A stretch of DNA of 64,000 nt from Neobacillus niacini. GTDB taxonomy: Bacteria; Bacillota; Bacilli; Bacillales; Cytobacillaceae. The position numbers and the translations under genes are program-made. The DNA lies in the NCBI RefSeq assembly GCF_023715785.1, contig NZ_JAMBOX010000014.1, positions 62,001 through 126,000 of the forward strand, in the 5' to 3' direction. The notes beneath the pieces were generated by a model, which saw only the letters and a program-made list of their open reading frames with translations, had not been told where the DNA came from and did not search any database. Shown here piece by piece: positions 63,434 through 64,000 of this stretch. How positions within the stretch are numbered: the stretch's first letter is position 1; every line of letters begins with the position of its first letter.

Positions 63434-64000
63434 TTAAAGGATTGATTCATGGTTTTTATAAAAACTTACGCACATTTTCCCAATTTGTTGTTTCTTTTCC
63501 GGAAGAATGATCGTCGGCTGCAAATTGGCAGTTCCAATCAGTTTGTGGTATTGCTTCGATTGATTGTATAAGCGGCCTCCTGACAGGACGTGAATGATCT
63601 TTATCGGGCAGCCATCATCAAGTTTAATGACATCTTCCATGCCGGTGATACTTTTCTCCAACTCTTGCTGATCCATCTGGTAGGCAGCTATTAATTCCCT
63701 AATTAACTTCTTATAAAAGAATTTATGTTCCCTCTCTTGATCTAGATGATGTTTCAGGGAAAGAATCGGATTAAGGAGAACGACTGACCTAATATGATCC
63801 TTCATTTTATCCATCAATCGAAGTGCTGCCAAGGCTCCCATCCCTTCAGCCAAAATATGAATCTTGTGATTAATGATTTCATTGCGAATAATATAATGGT
63901 ATAACCTTTGCGCCAGCTCCACAGCATTCTCACTTCCCCAGTGTCGCCCATAAAGATTTGAGGAAAAAATGGTGTACCCACTTTCTTTTAAATCTTTAAT
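63434..64000 (-). CDS. Alpha/beta-hydrolase-like protein (YjaU-type), N-terminus beyond the right edge
   Basis: 189 residues seen, open to base 64000. The fragment starts GYTIFSSNLYGRHWGSENA and reaches ILAEGMGALAALRLMD, where the nucleophile elbow G-x-S-x-G of hydrolases has glycine in place of serine (AEGMGA). A C-terminal strand IKIIHVLSGGRLYNQSKQYHK and helix end follow. Position before a yjaV-like gene and med points to YjaU. Likely a non-catalytic relative, or it uses another residue. Confidence 0.6.
   Translation of the reverse strand: MKDLKESGYTIFSSNLYGRHWGSENAVELAQRLYHYIIRNEIINHKIHILAEGMGALAALRLMDKMKDHIRSVVLLNPILSLKHHLDQEREHKFFYKKLIRELIAAYQMDQQELEKSITGMEDVIKLDDGCPIKIIHVLSGGRLYNQSKQYHKLIGTANLQPTIILPEKKQQIGKMCVSFYKNHESIL

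Overview
The window reads as core chromosome of an endospore-forming member of the Bacillaceae, close to but not identical with Bacillus subtilis. Evidence: spore coat, SpoVA and SpoVIF genes, SpxA/MecA/YjbH, App and Opp peptide transporters, a Trp T-box, FapR boxes and an ECF sigma signature. Read from the right end leftwards, about 64.0 to 17.2 kb follows the B. subtilis med - fabHF - yjaZ - app - yjbA - trpS - opp - spx - mecA - coiA - pepF - yjbHI - yjbKLMNO - prpE - yjbQ - fabI - cotO - cotZ - yjcA - spoVIF - yjcD - yjcFGH order, as I remember it, with some genes missing (for example comZ and the thi genes). No prophage, CRISPR array or obvious genomic island was seen. Most of the window is ordinary core genome, and I found no clearly new multi-gene system.

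Layout. 0-16.4 kb is less syntenic: an acyl-CoA ligase cut by the window edge, an AarF/UbiB-like kinase, a divergent stand-alone TrpB, the YknWXYZ antimicrobial-peptide resistance ABC system behind a textbook sigma-W promoter, a class V aminotransferase, an aldo/keto reductase, an iron-type alcohol dehydrogenase, a TM2-like membrane protein, and a four-gene flavin/[2Fe-2S] amine dehydrogenase operon. 16.6-21.2 kb holds tRNA-Val(GAC), a small WYL-like gene behind two LexA-like boxes, and yjcH-yjcG-yjcF-yjcD. 21.2-25.9 kb is a sporulation block: spoVIF, a yjcZ-family peptide, lipoprotein-spoVAC-spoVAD-spoVAEb, a 33-residue Gly/Cys peptide, yjcA, cotZ and cotO. 26.0-27.3 kb is an internally deleted IS1182-type element inserted in the fabI terminator. 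27.3-36.1 kb carries fabI, an antiporter, prpE, the yjbL-M-N-O operon, yjbK, a truncated haemoglobin and yjbH. 36.1-43.3 kb carries a small membrane protein, pepF, coiA, cls, mecA, spx and another small membrane protein. 43.4-58.8 kb holds the two oligopeptide permeases (Opp and App) around trpS. 58.9-64.0 kb holds fabF, fabH, med, a Rossmann-fold protein and a hydrolase-like protein cut by the edge.

How they fit together. Spx, its degradation adaptor YjbH and MecA lie close together, and spx has both an ECF-type promoter and a near-consensus PerR box, so the region is a hub for oxidative and envelope stress. fabI and fabH-fabF, 33 kb apart, share near-identical FapR boxes at the -10 element, tying two separate loci into one lipid regulon. 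Med, CoiA, MecA and the oligopeptide permeases connect to competence. YjbM, PrpE and NadF handle alarmone, dinucleotide and NADP pools. Intergenic stretches over 300 bases are described as separate entries.
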